NCBI GenBank assembly: GCA_016195815.1
Contig: JACPYX010000001.1
Coordinates: forward strand, 109,955-173,954
DNA length: 64,000 nt
Direction of reading: 5' to 3'
Source: Chloroflexota bacterium
Lineage (GTDB): Bacteria > Chloroflexota > Anaerolineae > Anaerolineales > Villigracilaceae
Shown here: in pieces, positions 17,921 to 27,075 of the stretch
How positions within the stretch are numbered: the stretch's first letter is position 1
How the letters are laid out: every line of letters begins with the position of its first letter
Made by a program: the position numbers and the translations under genes
Notes under the pieces: model-generated
The model's database searches: none
The model's input: only the letters and a program-made list of their open reading frames with translations
Told to the model about the DNA's origin: nothing

Positions 17921-20587
17921 CTAACTTCGCAATTTCGCGCCGACTTCCTGTTCCAGCCGCTTCACAATTTTATTGCGGATCGCGGCGGCCTCGGCGTCGG
18001 TCATGGTTTTATCGGCGGCCTGATACGTCAGACTGTAAGCCAGACTCTTTTTGCCCGCGCCGACCTGATCGCCGCGATAGACATCGAACAGGCGGACGTT
18101 TGTCACGTTCTTTCCGCCCGTTTGGCGGATCAATACTTCGAGGCGCGACGCGGCAACTGATTCATCCACGATGACAGCGATGTCTTCCAGAATAGGCGGA
18201 AATTCAGGCACGGGCGCGATGGCATACATCGGTGCGATACCGCGCAAGATTTCAAGATCGAATTCCGCGACGAGGACCGGCGCATCACCGAGTTCATATT
18301 TTTCCCTGACCAGCGGATGCAGTTCGCCGAACGCGCCGACGGCTTGTCCATTGACTTGGACTTGCGCTGCTTTGCCTGGGTGCAGGTAATTAACGGAATC
18401 GGTCGAAGCGAAGGAAATGTCTGTAAAACCGAGTCCGCTCAAAAGGAGTTCGATGCGGCCCTTCATATCGTAGAAGTCCAACGCGGGGGAGTCTTTCATA
18501 TCCCAGGCTGCCGCGTCGCGCAGGCCGGTCATCGCGACGGCAAGTCTGCGCGGCTCGTTAGGCAGGTCATTCTTGAGAGGCTCGAAGACGGGGCCGATCT
18601 CAAAGAACGAAAGCGACTCACTGAGATGAATATTCTTTTCCAGCGCGTCAAGCACAGATGCGGCGAGGCTGCGGCGCAAAATACTTTTCTCCGGCGCGAT
18701 GGGATTCGCGATACGGACATATTCATTGTGCGCGATCACGCGGCTTTCGCGTTCGACCGAAGTCATGCGATACGTAACAACTTCCTGTAAACCGAGCGCA
18801 ACGAGCAGATCACGCAGGTGCTCCTCCCATTCATTGACGGGGTTGCCGATTTGCGGCGGGAGCGCATCAGCCATGCGCGTTTCGGGGATGCGATCATAAC
18901 CATACGAGCGCGCCACTTCTTCCAACACATCTGCCAGGCCGATTGTGCCTTGGCCGATGTCGAGGCGATGCGGCGGGGCGGTAACGGTGATTTGGGAGTC
19001 GGGAGTCGGGAGTCGGGAGTCGGTTTTCTTTGACGATTTCCGATTCCCGATTTCCGATTCCCGAACCTTACATTTGAATTCAAGCCGTTCAAGCAGATCA
19101 ACGATTTCCTGCGCGCTCAATTCAATGCCCAACAGGCGTTTGACATCTTTCGGCCTGACTTCGACGACCGAATCTTTTGGCTTGAGCGGATATTCGTCCA
19201 CGAGACCGGGCGCGATATTTCCACCAGACCATTCAGCCATGAGTTGCAGTCCGCGCTTGACTCCCTGCTCGGCCAAAGCGGGATGCACGCCGCGCGAGAA
19301 TCGGAACGAGGCTTCGGATGGCAGGTTGTGTTGTTTGGCCGTGCGGCGGATGTTGATGAAGTTCCAGGCCGCGCCTTCGAGCAAAATGGTAGTAGTACTC
19401 CGGCCTCGGATGCTGATTTTGCCTTGAGGTGTCGCGCCAGCTTTTAATTCGATGCCTTTTGCATCGAGCACTTCCTTTGATGCATCGTATACTTCGCTTT
19501 CCGCACCGCCCATCACGCCCGCGATGGACAGCGGTCCGCTTTCATCGCAGACGAGCATATTCATGGATGTAAGTTTGCGATCCACACCATCGAGCGTGAT
19601 GAGTTTTTCTCCATCCTTTGCGGTACGTGTGATGATCCTTACATTTTTATTTCCGGCGCGTTCTTTCAAGACATCATAATCGAACGCGTGGAGCGGCTCG
19701 CCGAGTTCGAGCATGGCGTAGTTGGTCGCGTCCACGATGTTATTGATCGGACGCATGCCCGCCAGTTTGAGTCGCCGCTGGATTTGATATGGGCTGGGTT
19801 TGATCTCCACATCGCGAATGAGTCCAAGCACAAAACGAGGGTTGAGTTCGGGGTCGGTGATTTCGATGGAGACAAGTTTATCAATTGAATCGCCGCTGGT
19901 CTTGAATTTGATAGCCGGTTTTTTTAATTCGCGCCCGGTTAACGCGGCCAGTTCGCGCGCCACGCCAATCACGTTGGCGTTGCGCGCCATATTCGGCAGA
20001 ATGGAAATGTCCAGCACTGCGTCACCCATGTAGTCCGCCAGCGGCATCCCGACCGGCGCGTCGTCGTCCAGCAGGATGATGCCCTCGTGATCTTCGGCGA
20101 TGCCCAGTTCTTTCTCCGAGCAGACCATCGAATATGAATCCACGCCGCGGATCTTGGCGCGCTTGAGCGTCATCAACTGCAAGCCCTCGGCGTGACCGTC
20201 GTACAACGCCGCGCCTTCCTTGGCGTACGCGACCTTGATCGGCTTGGGTAGTTTGCCCTGCCCTTTCAAGTGGAAAATATTCGGCGCGCCGGTGAGAACG
20301 GTTTGGGCTTGCTGACCGTCGAATAGATCGAGCAGAGTCAATCGGTCCGCGTTGGGATGCGGATTTACTTCGCGAATCTCCGCCACGACGATCTTTTCTT
20401 TATCCCACGCAATGCCGCTGGTTTTGAATTCGTGCTTTTCGCCATCTTGATAAACTGGCATGGGCAGGCCGACATACTTGATCTCGTCCACTTCCAAACC
20501 GGCCAAAGTTAACTTGCGCGCAATGTCTTCAACGGACAGGCCGTCGAGGTCAATGAAATCTTTTAACCAGGATAGAGGTATCTTCAT
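17921..20587 (-). CDS. pheT: Phenylalanine--tRNA ligase beta subunit
   Basis: 888 aa, longer than the usual about 800. N-terminal MKIPLSWLKDFIDLDGLSVEDIARKLTLAGLEVD, tRNA-binding EMAP-like domain (VVAEIREVNPHPNADRLTL), B3/4 editing domain, B5 domain, the class II-like core (SYGYDRIPET) and C-terminal ferredoxin-fold anticodon-binding domain (PPILEDIAVIVDE). It pairs with PheS as an alpha2beta2 enzyme. Residues about 506-534 (ESEIGNRKSSKKTDSRLPTP) look like translated intergenic repeats between the B5 strand and VTAPPHRLDI. The gap to pheS also contains an imperfect CCGCGAAG-type repeat. Controlled together with pheS by the upstream T-box. Confidence 0.95.
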   Translation of the reverse strand: MKIPLSWLKDFIDLDGLSVEDIARKLTLAGLEVDEIKYVGLPMPVYQDGEKHEFKTSGIAWDKEKIVVAEIREVNPHPNADRLTLLDLFDGQQAQTVLTGAPNIFHLKGQGKLPKPIKVAYAKEGAALYDGHAEGLQLMTLKRAKIRGVDSYSMVCSEKELGIAEDHEGIILLDDDAPVGMPLADYMGDAVLDISILPNMARNANVIGVARELAALTGRELKKPAIKFKTSGDSIDKLVSIEITDPELNPRFVLGLIRDVEIKPSPYQIQRRLKLAGMRPINNIVDATNYAMLELGEPLHAFDYDVLKERAGNKNVRIITRTAKDGEKLITLDGVDRKLTSMNMLVCDESGPLSIAGVMGGAESEVYDASKEVLDAKGIELKAGATPQGKISIRGRSTTTILLEGAAWNFINIRRTAKQHNLPSEASFRFSRGVHPALAEQGVKRGLQLMAEWSGGNIAPGLVDEYPLKPKDSVVEVRPKDVKRLLGIELSAQEIVDLLERLEFKCKVRESEIGNRKSSKKTDSRLPTPDSQITVTAPPHRLDIGQGTIGLADVLEEVARSYGYDRIPETRMADALPPQIGNPVNEWEEHLRDLLVALGLQEVVTYRMTSVERESRVIAHNEYVRIANPIAPEKSILRRSLAASVLDALEKNIHLSESLSFFEIGPVFEPLKNDLPNEPRRLAVAMTGLRDAAAWDMKDSPALDFYDMKGRIELLLSGLGFTDISFASTDSVNYLHPGKAAQVQVNGQAVGAFGELHPLVREKYELGDAPVLVAEFDLEILRGIAPMYAIAPVPEFPPILEDIAVIVDESVAASRLEVLIRQTGGKNVTNVRLFDVYRGDQVGAGKKSLAYSLTYQAADKTMTDAEAAAIRNKIVKRLEQEVGAKLRS
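18985..19070 (-). repeat. Repeat-derived in-frame segment inside pheT
   Basis: On the plus strand GGGAGTC occurs three to four times in tandem, then GATTTCCGATTCCCG-type units follow. Translated in pheT this gives ESEIGNRK...DSRLPTPDSQ, a low-complexity segment with no counterpart expected in PheT. The reading frame is preserved. Confidence 0.65.
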
Positions 20588-20684
20588 AATTCAGTTTCCT
20601 TCTTTGAACCGCGAAGCTCGCGAAGAGCGCAAAGCTTCTTTCTTCTTTCCCTTCGCGTCTTTTGTGTTCCTCGCGGTTAATCGT

Positions 20685-21743
20685 TTAGAACTGTTCCAAA
20701 AATCTCACATCGTTGCCCCAGAAATAACGAATGTCTTCGATCTTGTAGCGCAGCATCAACTGGCGTTCCGGCCCCATGCCCCAGGCGAAGCCGGAATAAA
20801 TTTTCGGGTCGTATCCGCCGTTTTGCAAAACGACCGGATGCACCATGCCGCAGCCGAGAATTTCGAGCCAGCCGGAATTTTTGCACACGGCACAGCCTTT
20901 GCCTCCGCACACAAAACATTCCACGTCCATTTCAGCAGAAGGTTCCGTGAACGGAAAATACGAAGCGCGAAAACGCGTGCGCGCATTCTGCCCGAACATG
21001 CGATGCGCGAAATCAATCAGCGTGCCTTTCAAGTTGCTGAATGTAATGCCTTTGCCGACCGCGAGTCCTTCCACTTGATTGAACTGAATTTCGGAGCGCG
21101 CCGTGATCTGCTCGTAACGAAAACACATGCCAGGCAATGCAATGCGAATAGACGGCGGGTCTTTTGGATTCATGGCCGCGAACTCGCGCATGGCATGGAT
21201 CTGCCCCGGCGATGTATGTGTTCTCATCAAAACGGGATTCTCTTCACGGCCTTCTGCTTCGACGTAAAACGAATCCTGCATTTCACGCGCGGGATGATGC
21301 GGCGGGAAGTTAAGCAGTTGGAAATTCATTTCGTCGGTCTCAACTTCGCGCGAGGTATAAACCTGGAATCCCATCTCGGCCAGAATGGACAACACGCGCC
21401 GCAGTTGTTGTGTGGATGGATGCAAGCGTCCATGATGGATTGTGCGGCCGGGCAGGGTCACATCCAGTTTTTCCCCGCTCAACGAGCGCTCCAACGCGGA
21501 CCGTTTGACGGCTTCCGTTTTTTCGGCTAAAGCCGCTTCGAGCGCCGCCTTGACCTTGTTCGCGGCCTGCCCGACGATTGGCCGTTCCTCTTTCGACAAC
21601 GCGCCGAATCCGCTGAAGACCTGCATCAGCGGCGAACTGCGTCCAAGTTGCGCGACCCGCCACGCGTCGAGGGAGGATGCGTCTTGTACAGATCCCAGCG
21701 CATCCAGCGCGGTCTTTTCGATCTCGCTTAATTTATCCAGCAT
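20685..21743 (-). CDS. pheS: Phenylalanine--tRNA ligase alpha subunit
   Basis: 352 aa. N-terminal coiled-coil tRNA-binding region (MLDKLSEIEKTALDALGSVQ), then the class II catalytic core: HPSTQQLRRVLSILAEMGFQV, the RTHTSPGQIHAM motif, QVEGLAVGKGITFSNLKGTL and the C-terminal motif 3 GFAWGMGPERQLMLRY. It binds ATP and phenylalanine. It is the first gene after the T-box leader and is followed by pheT with a 97-nt gap. Confidence 0.96.
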   Translation of the reverse strand: MLDKLSEIEKTALDALGSVQDASSLDAWRVAQLGRSSPLMQVFSGFGALSKEERPIVGQAANKVKAALEAALAEKTEAVKRSALERSLSGEKLDVTLPGRTIHHGRLHPSTQQLRRVLSILAEMGFQVYTSREVETDEMNFQLLNFPPHHPAREMQDSFYVEAEGREENPVLMRTHTSPGQIHAMREFAAMNPKDPPSIRIALPGMCFRYEQITARSEIQFNQVEGLAVGKGITFSNLKGTLIDFAHRMFGQNARTRFRASYFPFTEPSAEMDVECFVCGGKGCAVCKNSGWLEILGCGMVHPVVLQNGGYDPKIYSGFAWGMGPERQLMLRYKIEDIRYFWGNDVRFLEQF

Positions 21744-21811
21744 TCACACCTCCGTTATTCGATACTCGATATTCGTTCTTCATCAATCGAGTATCGTTGT
21801 CTCGAATATCG
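21744..21811 (-). repeat. ATTCGATA-type repeats between T-box and pheS
   Basis: Alternating ATTCGATACTCGATATTCG and its inverse, the same unit family that appears inside metH (36185-36290) and before leuD. It is placed between the T-box terminator and the pheS start. Confidence 0.6.
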
Positions 21812-22118
21812 AAAAATAAAACCTCCCGTCCACACAATGGGACGGGAGGCGCTTATGCGTCCCGCGGTACCACCCAAGTTGACTCACATGAGTCCACTTT
21901 GCGCCGACGATGATCGGCCTCCCGCGTAACGCTGGGATTGCGGCTCAAACTACTTTGCAACGCAAGATATTATCTTGCCCTGTGTTCACCCGAGCGGCTC
22001 GAGAGGGAACTTCGATTGGCTTGTGCCGGGCGCAAGTTCCAACTTTACTCTTGCGCTTCTCTGGCGGCGTCCACCGATCTACTTTCCTCTGTCACTGCCT
22101 TTGTATAGGCTCGCCTGT
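21812..22118 (-). promoter_or_regulatory. T-box riboswitch leader of pheST
   Basis: The minus strand contains the T-box antiterminator core GGGTGGTACCGCGGG (plus 21861-21875), followed by a terminator hairpin CCTCCCGTCC...GGACGGGAGG with a T-run (21812-21849). Upstream sequence is consistent with a Stem I region, and a UUC in ...GAAGTTCCC could be the Phe specifier, though I cannot fold it with certainty. Uncharged tRNA-Phe would pair with the leader, favour the antiterminator and allow pheST transcription. Confidence 0.88.
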
Positions 22119-22124
22119 TGGCTC

Positions 22125-22154
22125 TTATTATCTGCAAAAACATTGCGCTGTCAA
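22125..22154 (-). promoter_or_regulatory. Promoter of the T-box/pheST transcript
   Basis: Consensus TTGACA (22149-22154) and TAATAA (22125-22130) separated by 18 nt, immediately upstream of the T-box leader. Confidence 0.75.
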
Positions 22155-22161
22155 GTGCGGG

Positions 22162-22929
22162 TTAGACGACTCGATTCCCGCCGGTCTGTTTGGCTTTATA
22201 CAATGCCAAATCCGCATTTTGGAGAATGTTATCCAGTGTGTTGACCTTCGGACTGAACATGTACAAACCGATGCTCACTTTGGGATGGATTTCAACATCT
22301 GCGCGGATGGTGATCTCGGAGATTTTGCTCATTACTCTGTCCAAACATTCCCTGGCCCGCGTCTCGTCGGTTTGAGGGAATAAAAAGACGAATTCATCGC
22401 CGCCATATCTTGCAAACACATCGTTCTCGCGGATGTTTTCCATGCAGGCTTTGCTTACCTGCTGGAGCGCCTGATCACCTGCAATGTGACCGTATGTGTC
22501 GTTGACCATTTTGAAATTATCGAAATCCAGGATGGCGATGGAACAAATCCCGGCGTATCGTTCGATGCGCGTGATTTCATTGTTCGCCAGTTCGAAGAAA
22601 TGACGGCGGTTGTAGGCTCCGGTCAGGTCGTCGGTGATGGATAGGATTCTCAATTGTTGTTCTGTTTTATCCAGCTGATCGAGCAGAAAAAGGGAGCGAT
22701 ATTCAAAGAGAGGAGCAATGAGGACCGGCGTAATGACGGAAAGCAAAAAGGCTGTCCCCGAAAAACTTCCATTCAGCGCAAAATTTACGGAGGCTGTCAC
22801 AGCCACGGAAAGCACAACCGCCATGACCGTAACGACAATCGTGGTCTTGATCACGCCGAAGCGCCGCAGTAACGGGCGGATAGCCATTTTACTTTCCCGA
22901 AAAGCCTGGATCACAGAAATTTCTGGCAT
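22162..22929 (-). CDS. Diguanylate cyclase (GGDEF domain), membrane-bound
   Basis: 255 aa from the chosen start. Two N-terminal hydrophobic segments (TTIVVTVMAVVLSVAVTASV and SGTAFLLSVITPVLIAPLF) and a short helix precede a GGDEF domain: ITDDLTGAYNRRHF, DFDNFKMVNDTYGH and the active site YGGDEF. An inhibitory I-site RxxD (REND) stands five residues before GGDEF, so product feedback is likely. The enzyme makes c-di-GMP from GTP. The track start at 22953 overlaps the previous gene's stop; the ATG at 22929 has CTTGGAGG 5-6 nt upstream, so it is preferred. No effector protein is adjacent. Confidence 0.9.
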   Translation of the reverse strand: MPEISVIQAFRESKMAIRPLLRRFGVIKTTIVVTVMAVVLSVAVTASVNFALNGSFSGTAFLLSVITPVLIAPLFEYRSLFLLDQLDKTEQQLRILSITDDLTGAYNRRHFFELANNEITRIERYAGICSIAILDFDNFKMVNDTYGHIAGDQALQQVSKACMENIRENDVFARYGGDEFVFLFPQTDETRARECLDRVMSKISEITIRADVEIHPKVSIGLYMFSPKVNTLDNILQNADLALYKAKQTGGNRVV

Positions 22930-22949
22930 TGCGTCCTCCAAGAGGCTGG

Positions 22950-23330
22950 TCATCGGATTCCACTATCATAGACCACATCCACGCGCGTAAACTGGCGATC
23001 AGTTACAGTAAAAGGAATCTCCGCCGCGCGCGGCATGACGTTCGGCGATTCGGGACGCAGGATATATTCGCCGGGCGCCAGCGCGGCGCGAAAATATCCG
23101 TTCGCGTCGGTTTTGAATTGTATAACTTTGCGGCGAGTGGTGGTTGTCAAAATCGTAAGGGTGGCTTGATAGGGTTTATCCGGGCACGGATTGTTGACCT
23201 GCACCACCGGGCACATCGGGCCGATGGTCACATTGCCATCCACGCCGCTATCGGTTGGGGTGGGCGCGAGGAAAGGTGAACAGGCGGTAACAAAGAGGAA
23301 GGCCACAAGAAAAATATATTTTGGGCGCAT
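22950..23330 (-). CDS. Small lipoprotein with carboxypeptidase-regulatory-like (beta-sandwich) domain
   Basis: 126 aa from ATG 23330, which has AAAGGAG 6 nt upstream; the track ORF adds 21 implausible residues. The signal peptide KYIFLVAFLFVTAC has a VTAC lipobox, followed by a short Pro/Thr linker and a domain with QATLTILTTTTRRKVIQFKTDANGYFRAALAPGEYILRPES, the typical 'F.td..G.f...L.pG.Y.l' pattern of transthyretin/carboxypeptidase-regulatory-like domains. It is upstream of the GGDEF gene in the same direction with an ATGA-type junction to that ORF's alternative start. Predicted extracellular, role unknown. Confidence 0.8.
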   Translation of the reverse strand: MRPKYIFLVAFLFVTACSPFLAPTPTDSGVDGNVTIGPMCPVVQVNNPCPDKPYQATLTILTTTTRRKVIQFKTDANGYFRAALAPGEYILRPESPNVMPRAAEIPFTVTDRQFTRVDVVYDSGIR

Positions 23331-23471
23331 GGCAAACTCCTTTTGACGTAAAGACCGACGCCGCCAGTCGTTTGTTCCAAAAAACAAGGGCATGATTCAT
23401 CCTGCCCCTGGAAATCATGTTTCGGCGCACAATTCGTCTATTCATTGCGCGAAGCGCTCCGCTCCCGAAGA

Positions 23472-24452
23472 TTATGGCGTCTTCGTCGGATATTGTGTGT
23501 AGGTTGGAATCGGTGTGCGCGACGGCATGGGTGTAATCGTTGGCGTATCGGTTGGCAAAAAGATCGGGTCGCCCTGCCACGGCAGGAAGCGGATGAAACT
23601 TTTCGCGTCATCGCTGCCTTTGATCTCAGAGCGTTGCAAAACATACAAATTACTTTTCCCCTGATCTGCAGTGAAGCCAGTGGCGCCCATGCCGGCGATA
23701 TACCCCGCGAACTTGACGTAATCCACTGTGGCGTTTCCCACGTTGCCGAACGGATATGCAAAGGTCAGGATGGGAAGACCCAGCAGGTCTTCCAACTTCT
23801 TGCGCGATTCGACAACCTCAGCGCGCAAACGCGGCTCATCCAAAACGGCCAGGTTGGGATGAGTGAGGCTGTGGCTTCCCAATTCCCAGCCGGCGGCGGT
23901 CATTTCTTTGATCTGATCAACGGTCAGATATCCATCCAGGCCGATGCGGGTGTACGGAAGATACAACACGCCGGTCATGCCGTATTTTTTCATGATCGGA
24001 AAAGCGTTGGTGTAATTATCTTCGTTGGCGTCGTCGAAGGTGAGGATGATCGGGCGCGGCGGGAGCGATGCGCCGTTTTGAATCGCGTTCACCAGCATCG
24101 AGGTGGTGATCGGTGTATATTCCCAATCGCGAAGCAAACGGATTTCGTCTTCGAACTTTTCAGGCGAGACGTAATAACGGCTGTTAATCGGCGAGACCGC
24201 GATGTGATGATAGAGCAGGATCGGCACCTCGACCGCACCCGGGCCCTGCGTCACCCAGGTCGGCGTGGCTGTCGGTGAGGGAGTAAAGGTCGGGGTGATG
24301 GATGGAGTCAATGTAACGGTGGCCGTTTCGGTCGGGGGAGGAAGCGTGGCCGTTTCGGTGGCGGTCGGCGCGGGCGCAGCAAAAACATTTGCGCCGCAGC
24401 CAGCCAGCAGGGCAGGCGTCAATAAAAGAAAAACTAAAATGTGTAATTTCAT
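23472..24452 (-). CDS. Polysaccharide deacetylase family lipoprotein (NodB-type domain)
   Basis: 326 aa. The lipobox in LLTPALLAGCG is followed by a long Thr/Pro linker (TPTATETATLPPPTETAT...) and a carbohydrate esterase 4 domain: VPILLYHHI, the metal/catalytic TFDDAN (about residue 136), GWELGSHSLTHPNL (HxxxH metal ligands) and LTFAYPFGNVG. It would remove acetyl groups from N-acetylated sugars of peptidoglycan or surface polysaccharide outside the membrane. A second Thr/Pro-rich tail (TPTITPMPSRTPIPTYTQ) closes the protein, perhaps a wall-spanning spacer. Confidence 0.9.
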   Translation of the reverse strand: MKLHILVFLLLTPALLAGCGANVFAAPAPTATETATLPPPTETATVTLTPSITPTFTPSPTATPTWVTQGPGAVEVPILLYHHIAVSPINSRYYVSPEKFEDEIRLLRDWEYTPITTSMLVNAIQNGASLPPRPIILTFDDANEDNYTNAFPIMKKYGMTGVLYLPYTRIGLDGYLTVDQIKEMTAAGWELGSHSLTHPNLAVLDEPRLRAEVVESRKKLEDLLGLPILTFAYPFGNVGNATVDYVKFAGYIAGMGATGFTADQGKSNLYVLQRSEIKGSDDAKSFIRFLPWQGDPIFLPTDTPTITPMPSRTPIPTYTQYPTKTP

Positions 24453-24486
24453 GGGCGGGATTTTACATCAATTTGATGAGAGTGCT

Positions 24487-25251
24487 TTAACGATTGAGTT
24501 CCCAAATGATTCGCAGGCCGTCGAGCGTGAGCCACGGCGCGAGGACGTTGATGACTTTGGTTTCTTGCGCGATGATTTCGGCCAGGCCGCCGGTGGCGAC
24601 GACTTTCATCTCGCTTCCCAACTCGGACTTGAAGCGGGCCACCATGCCCTCGACCATGCTCACGTACCCGAAGAGCAGTCCCGATTGCATGGCGTGGACA
24701 GTGTTGCGGCCAATGACGGACGGCGGGCGCTGCAGGTCAATGCGCTGAAGTTTGGCGGTGTGCGTAAAAAGCGCGTCGGCGGCGAGATGGATTCCGGCGG
24801 TGATCGCACCGCCGAGATAATCGCCGTCTTTGGTGAGGGCGTTGAACGTGGTGGCTGTGCCGAAATCCACGATGCAGGCCGGGCCGCCGTATAGTTTCAG
24901 CGTGGCGACCGCGTCCGCCACCCGGTCTGCACCGACGGCTTTCGGGTCCTCATAGCGGATGCGGATACCGGTTTTAATTCCGGTGTCCACCACCAGCGGT
25001 TCCTGCTTAAGATATTCGCGGCAGGCCTGTACCACGCGCTGGGTCAATTGCGGAACGACGGATGCAAGACAAATACCACTCAAGTCTTTGACGGATTTTC
25101 CTGCATGTTGAAGCAGGCCAAGCAATTGCAAGCCGTATTCATCGGGCATGCGGTTGTGATCGGTGGCAAGCCGCCAGTGCGGATTGAGTTTATCGCCTTC
25201 GTAGAGGCCGAGGGTCAGATTGGTGTTGCCGACATCAATGGCGAGCAGCAT
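24487..25251 (-). CDS. coaX: Type III pantothenate kinase
   Basis: 254 aa from ATG 25251 (CGGAG upstream; the track start at 25278 adds 9 residues overlapping the previous gene). LLAIDVGNTNLTLGLYEG is the phosphate-binding motif, with GADRVADAVA and CIVDFGTATTFNAL completing the ASKHA-fold kinase. It catalyses the first step of coenzyme A synthesis, requires a monovalent cation and is not feedback-inhibited by CoA. It overlaps the end of the glycosyltransferase gene upstream by 17 bp, so it is probably at the end of that transcript. Confidence 0.94.
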   Translation of the reverse strand: MLLAIDVGNTNLTLGLYEGDKLNPHWRLATDHNRMPDEYGLQLLGLLQHAGKSVKDLSGICLASVVPQLTQRVVQACREYLKQEPLVVDTGIKTGIRIRYEDPKAVGADRVADAVATLKLYGGPACIVDFGTATTFNALTKDGDYLGGAITAGIHLAADALFTHTAKLQRIDLQRPPSVIGRNTVHAMQSGLLFGYVSMVEGMVARFKSELGSEMKVVATGGLAEIIAQETKVINVLAPWLTLDGLRIIWELNR

Positions 25252-26653
25252 GGTTTGCTCCGATTTGATTTGATTCAAAAACAGTTTCCGGCGCCTGGCT
25301 GGCGCACAAAATCAGAAACGTGATCAACGGAAACACTTGCAGGACGATGCGCTGGCCCGAGTAACTCAAATGCCAGTTCAGATCGTAAGGCGTGATGAGA
25401 TAGACCGCGTAATCGCCGAGCGCTTGTACGACCAGAATTGTAATCCCAGCGATGTAAGCCCGGCGATGTTGCGCCTGGATCGGGGAACGGAAGAGCAGAA
25501 AGTAGGTCAGCAGAATGGGAAAGACTCCGATTGCCAGAGATATGCCGGTCCAACTGCCGAAGCGGATGAATTGATTCCAGAAGAATTTTATTATTTCAGC
25601 ATGGCGCGAAAGATCGAGAATCTGCTGGAGCGATTTTGCCGCGCCGCTGCTCAACACGTCGCTGGGCGGGGCGAGGAAGAGTTTGAAATATAAAGTGATT
25701 GCAAATGGGGAGGTGAGTCCCAACGCATAAAAGAAAAGAACTCGGAACGGTTTTTGTCTGAAAAAGGCGATGGTCAGCGCGACGCCGACCGCAACGACGA
25801 ACAGACCGCCTTCGTTCTTCGTCCACGCGGCGAAACCGGCACTGAGACCGGCCAGCGCGATCAGGGCCGGTTTTTTATGCAGGACATAAAAATAGATGAG
25901 AACAACTGTGGCCAGCATGAAAAAAGCCAGCGGCACGTCTGCCAGTTCACGCGCGCCTTCGTTGACCAGCACGGGCGTGCCCCATAATATGATTGCTCCC
26001 AGCGCGGCCTGTCCCGTTGACTTGATCGAAGCCAGCGCGCCGACTGCCAGGCCAAGCACACCGACCGCGAACAACGCGCTCTGGATCATAGGCACGCGCG
26101 GGGTTTCCGCGCCGAGCGTATCCCAGCCGGAGGCGGTGTTCATCGCCAGAAGCAACGGATAATCGGCGTGGAAGATCGGGTCCATTTGACGCGAGAAGGA
26201 TTCCAGCCAGTTCGCCTGATCGCGGTAGACGAAGCGCGCGGCGCGGTTGTACATCATCCAGGCGTCCCAGTCTCCCTGCTTGCGGCGCAGAAGATAACTG
26301 ACTGTGCTGGCCAGAGAAATCAAAAAGATGATCAACGCAACGGCTGAAAGAATCGTTTGCGTGCGCGTCAAGTTCCAGCGCGGCAGCACAGGCCAGGCCT
26401 GCTTTCTTTCTTTCCAAATCGTGATTGTCAAAAGAATCGCGAAGATCCCCAGTTGGACGAAGATGAACCAGCGCCCTCCCGCGAAGAAAAACAAATAGAG
26501 AAAATACAGCAGGGATGAAAGTCCAAGCCCGAGGCCGATTCCCAAAAAGGCTTTGAAGAACAGAATCTTGAAATCCCGTTCGGGCCACAGGAGATGAACG
26601 AGCATCCCGCCGATCAGAATCGGTAAAAGAAAAATAACGGCGAGCAGAATCAT
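25235..26653 (-). CDS. Multi-pass membrane glycosyltransferase (GT39/ArnT-like)
   Basis: 472 aa with about eleven hydrophobic segments. The first extracytoplasmic loop contains KQGDWDAWMMYNRAARFVYR, an acidic D-x-D type site, and a second conserved loop ARELADVPLAFF; this fits GT-C fold polyprenyl-phosphate-sugar-dependent enzymes (GT39/GT83 group). The acceptor is unknown. Its stop region overlaps coaX; its start overlaps the stop of the 141-aa membrane-anchored gene (ATGA). Member of a run of at least three such genes on this strand (25-33 kb), suggesting protein or lipid glycosylation. Confidence 0.8.
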   Translation of the reverse strand: MILLAVIFLLPILIGGMLVHLLWPERDFKILFFKAFLGIGLGLGLSSLLYFLYLFFFAGGRWFIFVQLGIFAILLTITIWKERKQAWPVLPRWNLTRTQTILSAVALIIFLISLASTVSYLLRRKQGDWDAWMMYNRAARFVYRDQANWLESFSRQMDPIFHADYPLLLAMNTASGWDTLGAETPRVPMIQSALFAVGVLGLAVGALASIKSTGQAALGAIILWGTPVLVNEGARELADVPLAFFMLATVVLIYFYVLHKKPALIALAGLSAGFAAWTKNEGGLFVVAVGVALTIAFFRQKPFRVLFFYALGLTSPFAITLYFKLFLAPPSDVLSSGAAKSLQQILDLSRHAEIIKFFWNQFIRFGSWTGISLAIGVFPILLTYFLLFRSPIQAQHRRAYIAGITILVVQALGDYAVYLITPYDLNWHLSYSGQRIVLQVFPLITFLILCASQAPETVFESNQIGANHAARH

Positions 26654-27075
26654 TTGCTCACCCTGTGAAAAAGATAGATGTTGCCCTTGAACGCGATGAC
26701 TTCAAACTTTCCCACATTGGACTGGCTCCAGACTTTATAAGCCTCTCGACTCAAATTGCCGATGTTCCATTCATGGTCCGTGCCTTTGACAATGATGATG
26801 GGCGACATCACATACTGCGCCAGCACATATTCGCCCTCATCGTTGGCTGCATCGTAACTCACGCCGGGGATGCTCGAATCGGAAATATAGCCAACGACTC
26901 CGCGTTGAAATGGAAGCCGCTCCTTCAGCGGCGCGAAGCGTGTTTCCCAATCCGCGACCGGATCGTCGCTTGCGCTTCCCAAATCTTTTGTGGAGATCAG
27001 TGTTTGAATGCTTGCAAAAAGACTCGCGATCACAATCAGTACAAGGAAAAGTCTCTGCGCCCATTTCATCTTCAT
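26650..27075 (-). CDS. Membrane-anchored protein of unknown function
   Basis: 141 aa with one N-terminal hydrophobic helix (RLFLVLIVIASLFASIQTLI) that can be an anchor or signal, and an extracytoplasmic domain with GVVGYISDSSIPGVSYDAANDEGEYVLAQYVMSPIIIVKGTD. It overlaps both neighbours by 4 bp (ATGA): the metF-type fusion upstream and the glycosyltransferase downstream. Small proteins of this type accompany GT39-like genes and may be an accessory domain of the enzyme, but this is inference from position. No known family recognised. Confidence 0.7.
   Translation of the reverse strand: MKMKWAQRLFLVLIVIASLFASIQTLISTKDLGSASDDPVADWETRFAPLKERLPFQRGVVGYISDSSIPGVSYDAANDEGEYVLAQYVMSPIIIVKGTDHEWNIGNLSREAYKVWSQSNVGKFEVIAFKGNIYLFHRVSK

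Noticed and set aside
20460-21530. 356-aa plus-strand ORF
   Set aside because: Antisense frame of pheS and the pheS-pheT gap, no recognisable family.
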